DNA of 64,000 nucleotides from Aquimarina sp. Aq107 (GCF_943733665.1 NZ_OX030782.1:5070501-5134500), one strand, 5' to 3'; numbered from the stretch's first letter, positions 42,373 to 53,158 are shown. Translations and numbers: made by a program. The notes: a model not told the origin generated them from the letters alone.

Positions 42373-45337
42373 TTATCTAACTATAAATCTTTTTATTTTA
42401 GATTTGTTTTGTTGGTCTTTAATTCTTACCAAATATATACCAGCAGAAGCATAAGACATATCAAGGTCATATGCATAACCGATGTTGTTTATTTTATTTA
42501 GTCTATAATTCAGTAGTCTTTGACCACTTAGATTAAAAATATCCATTTCTAATTGATCAGTAACAGAGTCAGAATCAAATCGTATTTCAAACTGATTATT
42601 TTCTCTATAAATGATTTTTAATTCAGAATTTGGATCTAGGTTTTCGTTAACCCCAAGTGTAATATCTTCAACCTCACAAAATTCAATAGACCAATCTAAT
42701 AGTTGTCCACCATCAAAATTTGCACCATCTGCAATGGTAAGTGTCCAGATTCCTTGAGTAGATAATCCGTTAAACTCGGCAAGGCTTCCTTCTGGTTGAA
42801 AGGTTCCTGTAAATGGACCTGTCCCACCTGTAATTGGATTAGCAGCTTGATCATCAAATACGGTATTGGTATAATTATCAGTATCACCTCCATTACCACT
42901 TGTTAATTCAACTATAGTCGTGTTATCTGGTGCTGTTAATGTAATAGTAAGATCGTCATTCCAAGTATGTTCTATGTTAAGTGATATATTTATATCAGAA
43001 ATTATAACACTCTCCGTGATTTCTATTTCAGAAGTTATCGTAGGAGTACCATTTTCACTTATCGCAACAGGAGTTGTATTGTTTTCCGAGTTACAGGTAA
43101 AATTTTCTACTGTGGCAGTAAAACTATCATTACTTGTGTTAGCATCATTTGATAATACCGTAGTGGCAACTATTTCATAAGACCCTGATTGTGATAGATC
43201 TGCCGTTTGTGTGAAAGTATAATCTACTGTGCTGTCCGCTGCAATTGGACCTGTTACTGTTTCTATAACTGCTGTTCCTCCATCAACACTATAAGAAACA
43301 TCAAAATTCGATTGTTCTTGCGTACCAAAATTCTCAATAGTTATTGTTACTGTTTCTGCTCCCAATCCATCACTGGATATAGGTGTTGGTATAGCGATAA
43401 TTCCTATATCGTTTTGCGCTAAGTGATTAACTACAATAGAAACTTGATCATTTGTATCTAATTCATCATTCGTTAAATTCGTAGATGCAGTGATAGTGTA
43501 AGTCTGGCCTTCAGTAGATAAATCTGCTGTTTGCGTAAATGTATAAGTAGCGATATTAGAAGATTCAATAGTACCAGTAAATGTTTCAGTTATTATAGTG
43601 CCACCATCCACTTGATAGGTTACATCGAAATTAGAAACTGGAGCACTTCCGAAATTACGAATTTCAATAGTGATATCTTCTGCGTTAGTGAAACTTCCTT
43701 CCTGAGGTATATCAATTGAAACTACACCAACATCATTTGTATTGCTAGGAGCAATCTGAAAAACACCTGCAACATTAGCTCTATTACCAGCGGTATTTAC
43801 ATATTCCGTAACAAACCAGAACTTTTCTCCATTAGATGGATCTAGGTCAATTTTACTGTAATCCCCATATCTTTCGGAACCAGGTATGTTTCCACCACCA
43901 GCTGCAATTAATGTTTCATCTATGGTCATCGTCCCTAAGGGATCATTTGCAAATCTTCCGGTGTAATATGAGCTGACAAAGGTGTCGGTAGTACCACCCA
44001 TACCAGTGTACCCCATTCCTATATTTCCATTATCATCCATAATCAAACTAGCATTCCAAGCATTTTTTCCATCTGGAGAAGTATAAGTTCCTTCTTGATA
44101 AATGGTCCAAGGTTGACCATCACCAGATTGTCTTAATTCGAACCATCGTACTCCAGCGATTTCTCCAGCTCCACCATCTGTATCAACAACAAAATTGAAT
44201 AAGGCCGAGTTGTGAGTAGGGAATTTTCGAAACTGTGCTTGATTCATGATTGTATTTTGTAAAGCATCGATATCTTGTCCTCCAGGCTGAGTAAGGTTTG
44301 CAAAGGAGCCTCCATCAAAAGCTCCAATGAAAGGTGTAGTAGTTAATTCTGTGGGTTGAGAAATGGCAGAATTGGCAGGAGTCGTAAAATCTACATTAAT
44401 AGTCCATATTTTGATATGATCTTCTGTAATTCCATTAAAAGCATCGTCCTGCATATATACGATTGGTGCATTTCCAGTTGCAGGTAAGTTATCATCACTA
44501 ATATTGAAAGCTTGAGGAGCGTAAAAACCATCAGTAGCTATTCCTGGTAAAGGGAAACCAATAATCTGTGCACTAGCTGCTCCTGCTAACATTGCATCTC
44601 TTTCTAAAGCAAAAACTGAATTTTGAGTATCTGCAGAACCTGAGTTTACGTTAGCAGTCATATAATAACCATCCGACCATACAGATACTTTTTGGTAATC
44701 ATCAATACCTGCGAATGAATATACAGACCAAGCGTCATTAATCGGATCTGGTCCTTGAGATACAGCAACTTCTACTGATCCATCAAAAAATAGTATAGAC
44801 ATAACCCATCGATCAGCTGCATTGTCATAGGATATAGTAAGGTCACAACAAACATTAGCTGCGGTAAAAATATTATTAGAGGACAAGTTGCCTGTAAGTG
44901 GGTTACCATCTTTATCAAAAATTCTGTAACCAGTATTAAATACAGCAAGTACATGGTTAGGCCCAACTGCTAGAGATGGGTCCGTAGGTTGACTATTTTG
45001 TTCTGTGGTATCAAAAACAATCTCAGGATCAAATCCGGGAACACGTGTTGTGTTTGATTTTTGTGCTTTGGCTAAGATGTCATCTCCTGTAGATCCTTTA
45101 CCAATAATAATTTTACCTTTAGAAGATCTATTATCCTTGGAATATCTACCATCTCTAATTTCTTCATTTGAGTCTTTAGCTGGGATAAGTGTTTTTTTTT
45201 GATCCAATAGGTGATACCACTCTCATAGAGGTGGATTTTGAATAAAAGTTAGGTTTTACACCAGGCTTTGTTTGTGCAAAAGTCCCAAAACTAAAAAGTA
45301 TGAGTAATGGGATTAATAAGAGTGAATTTTTAAACAT
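42373..45337 (-). CDS. T9SS type A sorting-domain protein, split by a 1-nt frameshift
   Basis: The intact reading frame (944 codons from a TTG at 45207) lacks a signal peptide. A second frame from the ATG at 45337 encodes MFKNSLLLIPLLILFSFGTF-AQ, a good signal peptide, and ends at a TAA (45176-45178) after 53 residues. Both frames meet in a run of nine T (minus-strand A9) at 45192-45200. Removing one base there would fuse them. The joined N-terminus then aligns with the divergent paralogue at 45632. Domains: a propeller-like secreted domain (about 60-480), CARDB-like repeats, a P-type proprotein domain (about 730-845) and a T9SS tail (DMSYASAGIYLVRIKDQQ...FIVR). Surface or secreted; exact role unknown. 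Confidence 0.88.
45192..45200 (-). repeat. A9 homopolymer at the frameshift junction
   Basis: Nine consecutive T on the plus strand (A9 in the transcript). It is the place where the signal-peptide frame and the main frame of the T9SS gene diverge. Such tracts are prone to slippage during replication and transcription, and to sequencing or assembly error. Confidence 0.85.
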
Positions 45338-45631
45338 GATTTGTATATCGTTTGATTTGTTATATAATAAACACGTATGTTGTTAAAATCCCTACCCCAG
45401 TTTCAGTTTTCATTGAAAAAATATTCTTATTCTATAATATTTGAATATAATTATTGGGGATATGATTATTACGAGTTTTTTATATTGCTAATGTAAGGTG
45501 TTGCAAAAATATTTGTACTAATGTATTCGTTAAATAAAATAGGTACATTATATTATTAACATCAAATATTGTAGTATTAGTTGTATTTTGCCTTAAAAAT
45601 TAGGATATTCCGTCATTCAAATCTTGTTATT

Positions 45632-48622
45632 ATGCTATTGAAAAGGATCATTTTCTTTTCTTTTTTATTTTTTTGCGTAGTTGGTTTTTCTCAAAAGAAA
45701 AAGACCGCTAAGGCAACTTTGGTTACTTCTTCTAATTATATGAAAGAAGTAGAGCCTTTGATCGGTAAAAAGCTAATTCCAGAGATACCAAGAGAAGGAG
45801 AAGTAAATCCTAAGAGAACGGATGCAAATAAAATTGTTCCGGGTAAAGGACTTCCAAAAGGACTAGATGCGCTAATAGTAAACCAAAAAAGTGCGCGTAA
45901 CACTAGAAGTAATAGAACACCTTCACTAGTTTTTGAAACCAATTCTAGTACGACTTCGCCATCAGATCCTACGGGGGCAATCGGCCCTAATCACTATATA
46001 AGTGCTAAAAATTCTGCTTTTGCTATTCACGATAGAAATGGAAATGTGTTAGTTCCTTCTACTTCGTTAGCAAATATTTTTCCGGGAGAATCACTCGGAG
46101 ACCCAATAGTATTTTACGATAATTTTGCCGATAGATTTGTTATTACTCAGTTTAGTGATACACCTAATGGTTTTTTGGTTGCAGTCTGTAGAGGATCAGA
46201 TCCAGTAAATGATGGTTGGTATACTTATCGTTTTAATACCGGTAGCTTTCCTGATTACACGAAATTTTCAATTTGGTCTGATGGATATTATATAACAGCT
46301 AATAAAGATCAAGGTCAGCAAATGACAAGTGAAGTAGTATATGTTATAGATAGAGAACAAATGCTTGCTGGAGTTGATACGGCACAAATGGTTGGATTTC
46401 CTCTTCCAGGAGCAAGAATAGGTGGTTTTTATAGTCCGGCGTCATTCAATGCCATAGGAAGCACACTTCCTCCAGTTGGAGATGCTAGAATTATTTATTT
46501 TCAGGATGATGATTGGCAAGGAGTAAATGAAGATGCATTAAAGTTATGGACTATTAATGTGGATTGGATTAATCCACAACAATCTACAATCTCAGAGGCC
46601 GAAGAGTTAACCGTAAGTAATGGTAATATCACTTCTTTTGATTCTACATTTGATGGAGGTTCCTTTGCAAATCTTCCACAACCAGGATCAGATGGTCAAA
46701 ATATTGATGTATTACAGGGAACTGTAATGTTTGCTACTAATTATAGAAGATTTTGTGATTATAATTCAGTAGTATTAAATTTTCCAGTAGATATTGATAG
46801 TCGTCAGGATTCAGATAATATATCTGGGATTAGATGGTATGAACTTCGCCAGAATGGCGATAATCAACCATGGTCTGTTTACCAAGAAGGAACTTATACT
46901 TCTCCAGATGGTAAAAGTGCTTGGTGTGCGAGTATGGCGATGGATATTTTTGGGAATATCGGGATGGGATATACGACTATGGGTACTATCGATAATGGAG
47001 CAAACCAAAATAGTTTTGCCTCTATTAGGTATACTGGTCGATTGGCAGATGATCCTTTGGGAACGATGACTTTTGCCGAAGAAACAATCGCCATAGGTAC
47101 CGATGTAGATAGAACCACAAGAAATCGTTATGGAGATTATGCACAGATGACAGTGGATCCATTAGATGATCAAACTTTTTGGCATATTGCAGAGTATTTT
47201 GAGAATTCAGGAAACAATGCAAGAAACATTGTAGGAGTTTTTAAAATTGCAGAAAACATACCAAATGATGTTGGAGTTGTGAGTATTGATGCTCCAGAAG
47301 ATGCTACTTTTACCACATCTGAAGTTATTACAGTTACAATTAAAAATTTTGGGACAACGGCACAAAGTAATATTCCAGTAAGCTATTCGATTAATGGAGG
47401 AAGTACAGTGGATGAAATTTTTACAGGATCTATTGCAGCAGGACAAACTGCATCATTTACATTTAGTACTATGGCGGATTTAACAGTAGGAAATAGTTCT
47501 TTTATTTCAGCAGAAACGAATCAAGTAGGAGATGTAACTCCAGAAAACGATTGTACAACTAAAGAAGTCTCTAATTTATTTTTGAATGATGTTGGAGTTG
47601 TAAGTTTGGTTTCTCCAGTGTCAGGAGGAGGTCTTTCTTCTACAGAAACTGTTACGGTTTTAATAAGAAATTATGGAGGTTCTCCGCAATCTAATATTCC
47701 TGTTTTTTATGCACTTGATGGAGGGACTCCAGTTAATGAGGTTTTCTCAGGAACTATTGCGGTAGGAGAATCAGCAGAATATACATTTACAGTTACCGCT
47801 GATTTGTCAGAATTTTCAAATTATTCATTTGAGATTGGTACTGCTTTAACTACAGATGAGGATGCTCTTAATGATGTCATTACAAGAGAAGTTGTCCATC
47901 AGCTATGCTCACCAACATCGGATTGCTCACGATTTGGAGATGGTTTGTCTTCTTTCGAGCTTTCTAACATATCAAACCAGAATATTGAATGTGGAGATGG
48001 TTATGAGGATTTTACCAGTATGATAATTAATCTTGATAAGTCTATCGGAGTATACGCGCTTACTGTTCAAGCAGGTTTTGCAGAAGGTGATGCGGAACAA
48101 TTGTCATTATGGATAGATTTTGATGATGATACAGTTTTTGAAGATGAAGAATTGGTTATTAGTAATCAGGTGATTTCTGAAGAAAACGTAAATCAGACTT
48201 TTCTTTTTTCATTAAATAATGATGCGCCATTAGGCACCCATTTATTAAGAGTTAGAGCTGGAGATACGAATACAAATAACGGATCCGATCTTAATGACCC
48301 TTGCGGATCCATGCAATTTGGTACAACTCACGATTATACTGTAGAAATAGGAGAGAATACAAACCCTAATTCAGATCTTGTAGTAATTAGTCAGCCAAAT
48401 AATCAATTTTTGATTACGATGAGCGATGCTAATGCGGATGATATCCTTAGGCTCAGTATTTTTACAATTACAGGAAAAACCGTAGCCTCTAATTTAGTAG
48501 AAAAAGATGCTAATAGCAGATTTACATATTTATTGGATATGTCATATGCTAGCACCGGTATTTACTTTGTTAGATTAGGAGGTGGTAAAACTGGAAAATC
48601 TGCTAAGTTTTCTGTAAACTAA
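45632..48622 (+). CDS. T9SS type A sorting-domain protein with GEVED domain
   Basis: About 996 residues from the ATG at 45632, which gives the signal peptide MLLKRIIFFSFLFFCVVGFS. The upstream in-frame start at 45581 is rejected. It is a paralogue of the divergent gene at 42373 (compare DPTGAIGPNHYISAKN with DPSLAVGPNHVLAVFN). A propeller-like N-terminal domain, two CARDB-like repeats (GVVSIDAPEDATFTTSEVIT; GVVSLVSPVSGGG) and a GEVED domain (LSLWIDFDDDTVFEDEELV) precede the T9SS tail (LLDMSYASTGIYFVRLGG). It is secreted through T9SS and probably attached to the surface. Substrate unknown. The 3' end overlaps the next gene by 4 nt. Confidence 0.92.
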   Translation: MLLKRIIFFSFLFFCVVGFSQKKKTAKATLVTSSNYMKEVEPLIGKKLIPEIPREGEVNPKRTDANKIVPGKGLPKGLDALIVNQKSARNTRSNRTPSLVFETNSSTTSPSDPTGAIGPNHYISAKNSAFAIHDRNGNVLVPSTSLANIFPGESLGDPIVFYDNFADRFVITQFSDTPNGFLVAVCRGSDPVNDGWYTYRFNTGSFPDYTKFSIWSDGYYITANKDQGQQMTSEVVYVIDREQMLAGVDTAQMVGFPLPGARIGGFYSPASFNAIGSTLPPVGDARIIYFQDDDWQGVNEDALKLWTINVDWINPQQSTISEAEELTVSNGNITSFDSTFDGGSFANLPQPGSDGQNIDVLQGTVMFATNYRRFCDYNSVVLNFPVDIDSRQDSDNISGIRWYELRQNGDNQPWSVYQEGTYTSPDGKSAWCASMAMDIFGNIGMGYTTMGTIDNGANQNSFASIRYTGRLADDPLGTMTFAEETIAIGTDVDRTTRNRYGDYAQMTVDPLDDQTFWHIAEYFENSGNNARNIVGVFKIAENIPNDVGVVSIDAPEDATFTTSEVITVTIKNFGTTAQSNIPVSYSINGGSTVDEIFTGSIAAGQTASFTFSTMADLTVGNSSFISAETNQVGDVTPENDCTTKEVSNLFLNDVGVVSLVSPVSGGGLSSTETVTVLIRNYGGSPQSNIPVFYALDGGTPVNEVFSGTIAVGESAEYTFTVTADLSEFSNYSFEIGTALTTDEDALNDVITREVVHQLCSPTSDCSRFGDGLSSFELSNISNQNIECGDGYEDFTSMIINLDKSIGVYALTVQAGFAEGDAEQLSLWIDFDDDTVFEDEELVISNQVISEENVNQTFLFSLNNDAPLGTHLLRVRAGDTNTNNGSDLNDPCGSMQFGTTHDYTVEIGENTNPNSDLVVISQPNNQFLITMSDANADDILRLSIFTITGKTVASNLVEKDANSRFTYLLDMSYASTGIYFVRLGGGKTGKSAKFSVN

Positions 48623-48990
48623 TCAGTACGATTACTTATTTCTTGTATTGATACAGGTCTTGCTTCTTTGCATCTACTATTCATTCTTAGGTTACTATAT
48701 TTAACCCATACCTTTTCTGGCATGTCATCGGTTTTAAAGAAATCTTGAATATTGATTGGATCTAATTTATCTGCATATTTTTCTACTGTAAGAATATATG
48801 AACAGTCTTTTGATTTATTAATAGACAATGTTCCTTTGATAAAACCTTTTTCAATCATTTCTTTAGAATCTATAATTTGAGCACTTTCTTTTCCATTTTC
48901 ACCTTTTTTTCCATCGGCTCCTTGAGTAGTTATGCAACTATAAGAAATTAATGAAATTAGTACAAAACAAGTTTTAAGAATATTTTTCAT
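48619..48990 (-). CDS. Small lipoprotein with collagen-like Gly repeats
   Basis: A 123-residue lipoprotein with the lipobox SYSC19. Right after it comes a short Gly-x-y run (GADGKKGENGKE), as in collagen-like surface proteins. The rest (about 35-123) is a compact domain with KGTLSINKSKDCSYILTVEK and WVKYSNLRMNSRCKEARP. I do not recognise a family. It is convergent with the T9SS gene (4-nt overlap) and stands alone. A function cannot be inferred. Confidence 0.7.
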   Translation of the reverse strand: MKNILKTCFVLISLISYSCITTQGADGKKGENGKESAQIIDSKEMIEKGFIKGTLSINKSKDCSYILTVEKYADKLDPINIQDFFKTDDMPEKVWVKYSNLRMNSRCKEARPVSIQEISNRTD

Positions 48991-49055
48991 CGTTATATGG
49001 TTTGAGTTTTAAGAATTACAAATTATATTTTTTTATTTAAAAGATGCGCAAAAAA

Positions 49056-52000
49056 TTAGAAATATGCTCTAAGTTGTACGCTTCCTGTATGAATTGTACT
49101 GGTTGTTTCACTTTTTCTACCTAAATAAGATATATTAAGATCTAAATACTTAGTTAATTTTTTTTGTGCTAAGATAGACCAAGTATAATTATCTCCTGGT
49201 TGTAAACCATTAAGTAATTGATAGCCTACCGGAGAGAAAGCATTTCCTGTAAAATCGTTATTGAAATAGTTAAATTCACCAGAAATAGATATTTGCTGTT
49301 TATTTGCATATGCAAAAGAAACACCTAATTTCTGTTGTGTTAACACTTCTTCTCCAGATATGTTTTCTTGATCATTTAAAAGATAGAAGATACTAAACTG
49401 TGTTTGGGGAGATAATAAGTATGATAATTTTGGTTCTATTTTATAACCTTCGAGAAGGTAGTTTCTATTAGTAAAGTTTTCTGAGATACTCTCAGTTTTA
49501 ATAAGTTCATTCTTTAAATCAAAAAGCCAAGTCTTTGCCATTTTATGTGCAAATGTTAATTGATGGCTATCGATTATATTCTCCTGTAGTCCGGTAACCT
49601 GTAAATTCGTGTTTTTTGTGGAAAGAAAAGTATACGAGGTTGTGTAACGTTGTTTTCCTCTATTAAAGAATAATGTATTCCTAAAACTTAAGTTTAATGC
49701 TAATTCATCATCATTTTTTTTAAATGGATTGAGATCAAAAGAACTGTCATCTCGAAGGTTTTTTCGATCAATGATATAAGATGTTTGATTATAAAAATGT
49801 GATAATAACTTCTTTGTTTTGTTATCTGATCCAGACCAAGAAAGAGGATTTAGAGTTATAATCTGGCTTAGTCGATTTTGGTGAGTTTTTATAAAGAGCT
49901 GGTTAGGAAGTAATACTCTTAGGTAAATGGCTTCATCTGTAAACTGAGCAATTTCAAACTCTTCTAATTCTTGTATGCCATTATTGTTGTAATCATTCCA
50001 CGTATACGTCCCTTGTCCTGGATCTACTTGGACATACGTAAATTCTTGCTGAGGTAAAGTTCCGCTATTTGTTTCGAAAACCGTATTCCAATTTACTTTA
50101 CCATTAAAAAATTTCTGATTGTATAGCAACCTTGAGTTTAGAGACTCTTCATTTTCTCTATTTTGATCTTCATTATTTAATGTTCTATAGTTAATAAATA
50201 AAGATAATTGAGTGTTTGTTGTATTTAGTAAGTTGGATTTAAGAAAATAGGTATTAGAGGTACTTACTTTATCTAAAAGATTATTTCTAACACTATCATT
50301 AATACGATGTCTATATCCAATTTCTGTATATATTTTTGTGCTATCGCCTACTCCACTGTAGATCTCGTATGATTTAAACCGTTGTGTATTTAATGTAAAA
50401 GTTTGATCACTTAGATTGATTTCTTTATTTTCCTCGATTCCTATTTTGGTTCCTATCCAATTTTTTGGAAAGCTATAGGTTAGAATGTTATAGATTCTGA
50501 AGAATCTTGAATCTAAGTTCGAATTCTTACTATTTAATAAACTAGAATATAAAGAAACACCAAGTTTATTTAATTTTAGTTCGGTACTTAAGAGATGTCG
50601 ATTTCCATTATAATTTTCAGAAAAATTAAGATGCTGAAATGAGTATCGAGTAAACCCTTTTTGGGGATGAAGTAGCTCCAAACCAGATGTAAAAAACTGC
50701 TGGTCTCCTAGAGGGTTGTTTAAATTCCAATCACGGTTAAATTCTACATTATAAATTCTTTCTATACTCTTAAACTCTTTCTGGATATAATCTCCATTTG
50801 CAAACGCATTCATGGTCCAGCTACTATCTCTAGAAAAAATATTTTGCCTTAGTTGTAATCTCCCTGCTACTCCATCATTATCATTATCATCAATATCAGA
50901 AAATAGATTCAAATCATTTTTACTTCCTGAAATTTCAAATGCTACAGATGTTTTTTCGTTTGGAGTATAAGAACCTTGAACCACAGCTGTCTGAAGTTTG
51001 GTAGGAGCGACTAATTGAATTATTGGTGCATAATTACCTTGACGTATTCCATTAACAGGTGCAACGTATTCAAAAATTCTACTAATTGTGGTTACATCTC
51101 CTACAATATAATCACCTTGATTATCTCCAACCAAAGAGAACCTAACATTAAATAATTCATCCTCTGGATTACTAGAAAACACAAAAACTTCTTGACCATC
51201 TATCATATCCCTTCTATAAAGAATTTTGTTTTCACTAAAAACATCTGGAACAGCAGATGGTGAAATCATTTGAGAAGTGTCATCACCAGCATTGGATAGC
51301 GTTTCTTTTTGTTGATCGCTTAAGTTTTGCTGTAGTGGTTGGTTTTTAGCATCATTTTCTGAGTATACAAAAGCCCCAATTTTTAGTTTGTCACTTTTGT
51401 GTTCGCCTCCACCATAAACGATGATTCTAGAGTAATTACGTTCTGTGGTCTGATATTCTATAGATATTCTCATATCTGATGTAATAGGATATGTAGGATT
51501 AAATCGAACTTCTCCGGCATTGTAATCAATAATATAATCTTTATTCTCACCTCTTTCTAGGAGTAATCCATTTACATATACACGTTCACTTCCAGAGACT
51601 ATGAGAATAAATAATTCTCCATTAGGACCAGTTAATTTATAAGGTCCTTGATTACCTTCTTGGCCAGTAAATTGACTTCTGGTAAAAACGCCTCGTACCA
51701 AAGCTCCAGAGGCAAATAAATCGGTCTTAGATTCGGGATGATTTAAAGTTCCATTAATGGATATACCTTGTACGTTTTTAGTGAATCTATTAAAATAACT
51801 CGTAGTGTTTTGCAGTTGCACATCACCTGCTCTTACATTCCAATTTTTGCTATATAATTCTATAAAAACTTGATCAAATTCATCTAAATTTTGTGAATAT
51901 CCACTTTGCTGTACTGGTACGTTTGCGTCTTGTATTGATGCACGTAAGGATATATTATCACTTATTTTACCAGAAATCTGTAAATCTAGTTCAGAGTTTA

Positions 52001-52475
52001 AAACGGTATTTTGATTACTACCTACGGTAACACCTCTTGATATACTTCCGTTGGTGGTAAGTCCATCAAAAGGAGTGAACTCTTTTTTGTTATTGGCTTC
52101 TGATAAGCTATATAGTTTTTGTAGGTTACCATTTTCTTCAACAATTATAGAAGGATCGAATTCAAAATACTTTTTAGTTAAAAAATCAGGATAGCGAAAA
52201 TATTGTATGGTAATTGAATCATTTTGTGATTTTACTTGTGATGATAAGACAACAGAGGCATCTTTAAAACTTACGTCATATAATGTACTGTCTATAGCAA
52301 TTCCTTTGTTGGAAAGTAATTTGAATTTAAATGAGTTGATACTTACAGAATCAATACGTATAGTATCAGTAACACGTACCTTCTTACTTCTGAAATTACC
52401 AAAAGTATCTTGAGCCAATAAACTACTGGTACCGAAGAATAATAAAAAACCTAAAACCGTAAAAATACGCATCAA
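49056..52475 (-). CDS. Large outer-membrane beta-barrel protein (Bacteroidota-conserved type)
   Basis: A 1139-residue exported protein with the signal peptide MMRIFTVLGFLLFFGTSSLL. The N-terminal ~130 residues are a beta domain. After FDGLTTNGSISRGVTVGSNQ, alternating strands suggest a large barrel (LDLQISGKISDNISLRASIQ; WNVRAGDVQLQNTTSYFNRF), with periplasmic/extracellular domains between 220 and 420, and the C-terminus is a barrel end (GSVQLRAYF) with terminal Phe. It has the look of SprA-like or translocon-type outer-membrane proteins but none of the SprA-specific motifs I know. It is monocistronic and divergent from the Coa1-like gene. Confidence 0.75.
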   Translation of the reverse strand: MMRIFTVLGFLLFFGTSSLLAQDTFGNFRSKKVRVTDTIRIDSVSINSFKFKLLSNKGIAIDSTLYDVSFKDASVVLSSQVKSQNDSITIQYFRYPDFLTKKYFEFDPSIIVEENGNLQKLYSLSEANNKKEFTPFDGLTTNGSISRGVTVGSNQNTVLNSELDLQISGKISDNISLRASIQDANVPVQQSGYSQNLDEFDQVFIELYSKNWNVRAGDVQLQNTTSYFNRFTKNVQGISINGTLNHPESKTDLFASGALVRGVFTRSQFTGQEGNQGPYKLTGPNGELFILIVSGSERVYVNGLLLERGENKDYIIDYNAGEVRFNPTYPITSDMRISIEYQTTERNYSRIIVYGGGEHKSDKLKIGAFVYSENDAKNQPLQQNLSDQQKETLSNAGDDTSQMISPSAVPDVFSENKILYRRDMIDGQEVFVFSSNPEDELFNVRFSLVGDNQGDYIVGDVTTISRIFEYVAPVNGIRQGNYAPIIQLVAPTKLQTAVVQGSYTPNEKTSVAFEISGSKNDLNLFSDIDDNDNDGVAGRLQLRQNIFSRDSSWTMNAFANGDYIQKEFKSIERIYNVEFNRDWNLNNPLGDQQFFTSGLELLHPQKGFTRYSFQHLNFSENYNGNRHLLSTELKLNKLGVSLYSSLLNSKNSNLDSRFFRIYNILTYSFPKNWIGTKIGIEENKEINLSDQTFTLNTQRFKSYEIYSGVGDSTKIYTEIGYRHRINDSVRNNLLDKVSTSNTYFLKSNLLNTTNTQLSLFINYRTLNNEDQNRENEESLNSRLLYNQKFFNGKVNWNTVFETNSGTLPQQEFTYVQVDPGQGTYTWNDYNNNGIQELEEFEIAQFTDEAIYLRVLLPNQLFIKTHQNRLSQIITLNPLSWSGSDNKTKKLLSHFYNQTSYIIDRKNLRDDSSFDLNPFKKNDDELALNLSFRNTLFFNRGKQRYTTSYTFLSTKNTNLQVTGLQENIIDSHQLTFAHKMAKTWLFDLKNELIKTESISENFTNRNYLLEGYKIEPKLSYLLSPQTQFSIFYLLNDQENISGEEVLTQQKLGVSFAYANKQQISISGEFNYFNNDFTGNAFSPVGYQLLNGLQPGDNYTWSILAQKKLTKYLDLNISYLGRKSETTSTIHTGSVQLRAYF

Positions 52476-52500
52476 TACAAAACTAAAGTTTTTCGCCTAC

Positions 52501-52519
52501 AGAAGCTTGCTAAGCTTCT
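52501..52519. promoter_or_regulatory. 8-bp perfect inverted repeat in a divergent intergenic region
   Basis: AGAAGCTT-GCT-AAGCTTCT is a perfect hairpin or operator-like palindrome 26 nt upstream of the barrel-protein start and 114 nt before the Coa1-like gene. No T-run follows on either side, so it is not a typical terminator. Confidence 0.35.
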
Positions 52520-52632
52520 TAAATTACTATGATTTATGCAACAACTATTGATTGGAAAGGTTTTTATAATAGCAATAACGATAAAAGTAAGATTAAGTTT
52601 TATTAGTCCGAAATAATTTAAATAAAAAATTT

Positions 52633-53061
52633 ATGACTGATTATATAGATAAAAAAAGTTGGTGGCATAAGAATAGAAGTTGGTTTTTAGGGCTTTTAGC
52701 ATTGATTAGTGGATTTGTCCTGACCTTATTGGTGCTTTTAGGGAAACCAATAGGTGATTTTACTAAAGCTATGGTAGATCCATCTATATATGATAATGCT
52801 TTTGATATGGTACAAGACGACGAACGTGTTATTGCACTCTTGGGAGAAGTACAGCCAATTAGTGTTTTTGAGCTTCTGGAAGGAGAAGTTCGATATGCCG
52901 AAGAAGGTAAAGCCATTATAACGGTTGGGATAAAAGGATCTAAGCAAAAAGGAAAAATGGATGTCGTAGCAAATAAAAGAAATGATGGTTGGCAATACCA
53001 AACGATAAGAATACGAACTAAAAAACCAAAGAAGACTATTGAGGTATTGGATAGCGAATAA
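52633..53061 (+). CDS. Coa1-family (cytochrome c oxidase assembly factor-like) membrane protein
   Basis: A 142-residue protein with one transmembrane helix (FLGLLALISGFVLTLLVLLG, about 18-37) followed by a soluble domain with alternating strands: DERVIALLGEVQPISVFELL, GEVRYAEEGKAIITVGIKG and KQKGKMDVVANKRNDGWQYQ. This pattern (VIALLGEPI..., G.A.L.V.G.KGKG.V) is that of the Coa1/Tim21-like domain found in many bacteria and not restricted to oxidase assembly. It probably lies in the inner membrane. Its real role here is uncertain, as no oxidase genes are near. Confidence 0.82.
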   Translation: MTDYIDKKSWWHKNRSWFLGLLALISGFVLTLLVLLGKPIGDFTKAMVDPSIYDNAFDMVQDDERVIALLGEVQPISVFELLEGEVRYAEEGKAIITVGIKGSKQKGKMDVVANKRNDGWQYQTIRIRTKKPKKTIEVLDSE

Positions 53062-53113
53062 ATTCTGATCACCCTTTCGAGAGAAAAGCTTCGTAAAGTA
53101 AAAGTATCATATT

Positions 53114-53142
53114 CCCCTCTTGAGAGGGGTTAGGGGTGTGTT
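53114..53142 (+). repeat. Single head unit of the composite repeat
   Basis: CCCCTCTTGAGAGGGG (16-nt hairpin) followed by TTAGGGGTGTGTT. The same head occurs at 56415 and 56983. Here the tail half is missing. It lies in the 142-nt gap between the Coa1-like gene and the TPR-CHAT gene, 62 nt before the latter start. Confidence 0.85.
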
Positions 53143-53150
53143 GTTTATAG

Positions 53151-53158
53151 TATATTTG
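53151..53158 (+). promoter_or_regulatory. Putative -7 box (TATATTTG) of the TPR-CHAT gene
   Basis: A perfect TAnnTTTG match, 46 nt upstream of the start at 53204 and 9 nt after the repeat head unit. The TTG nearest to a -33 position belongs to the repeat (53120-53122; 28-nt spacing), so the repeat may have altered the promoter. Confidence 0.45.

Noticed and set aside
52641..53072. Minus-strand ORF of 143 codons over the Coa1-like gene
   Set aside because: The plus-strand frame encodes a recognisable domain with TM helix; the minus-strand frame does not.
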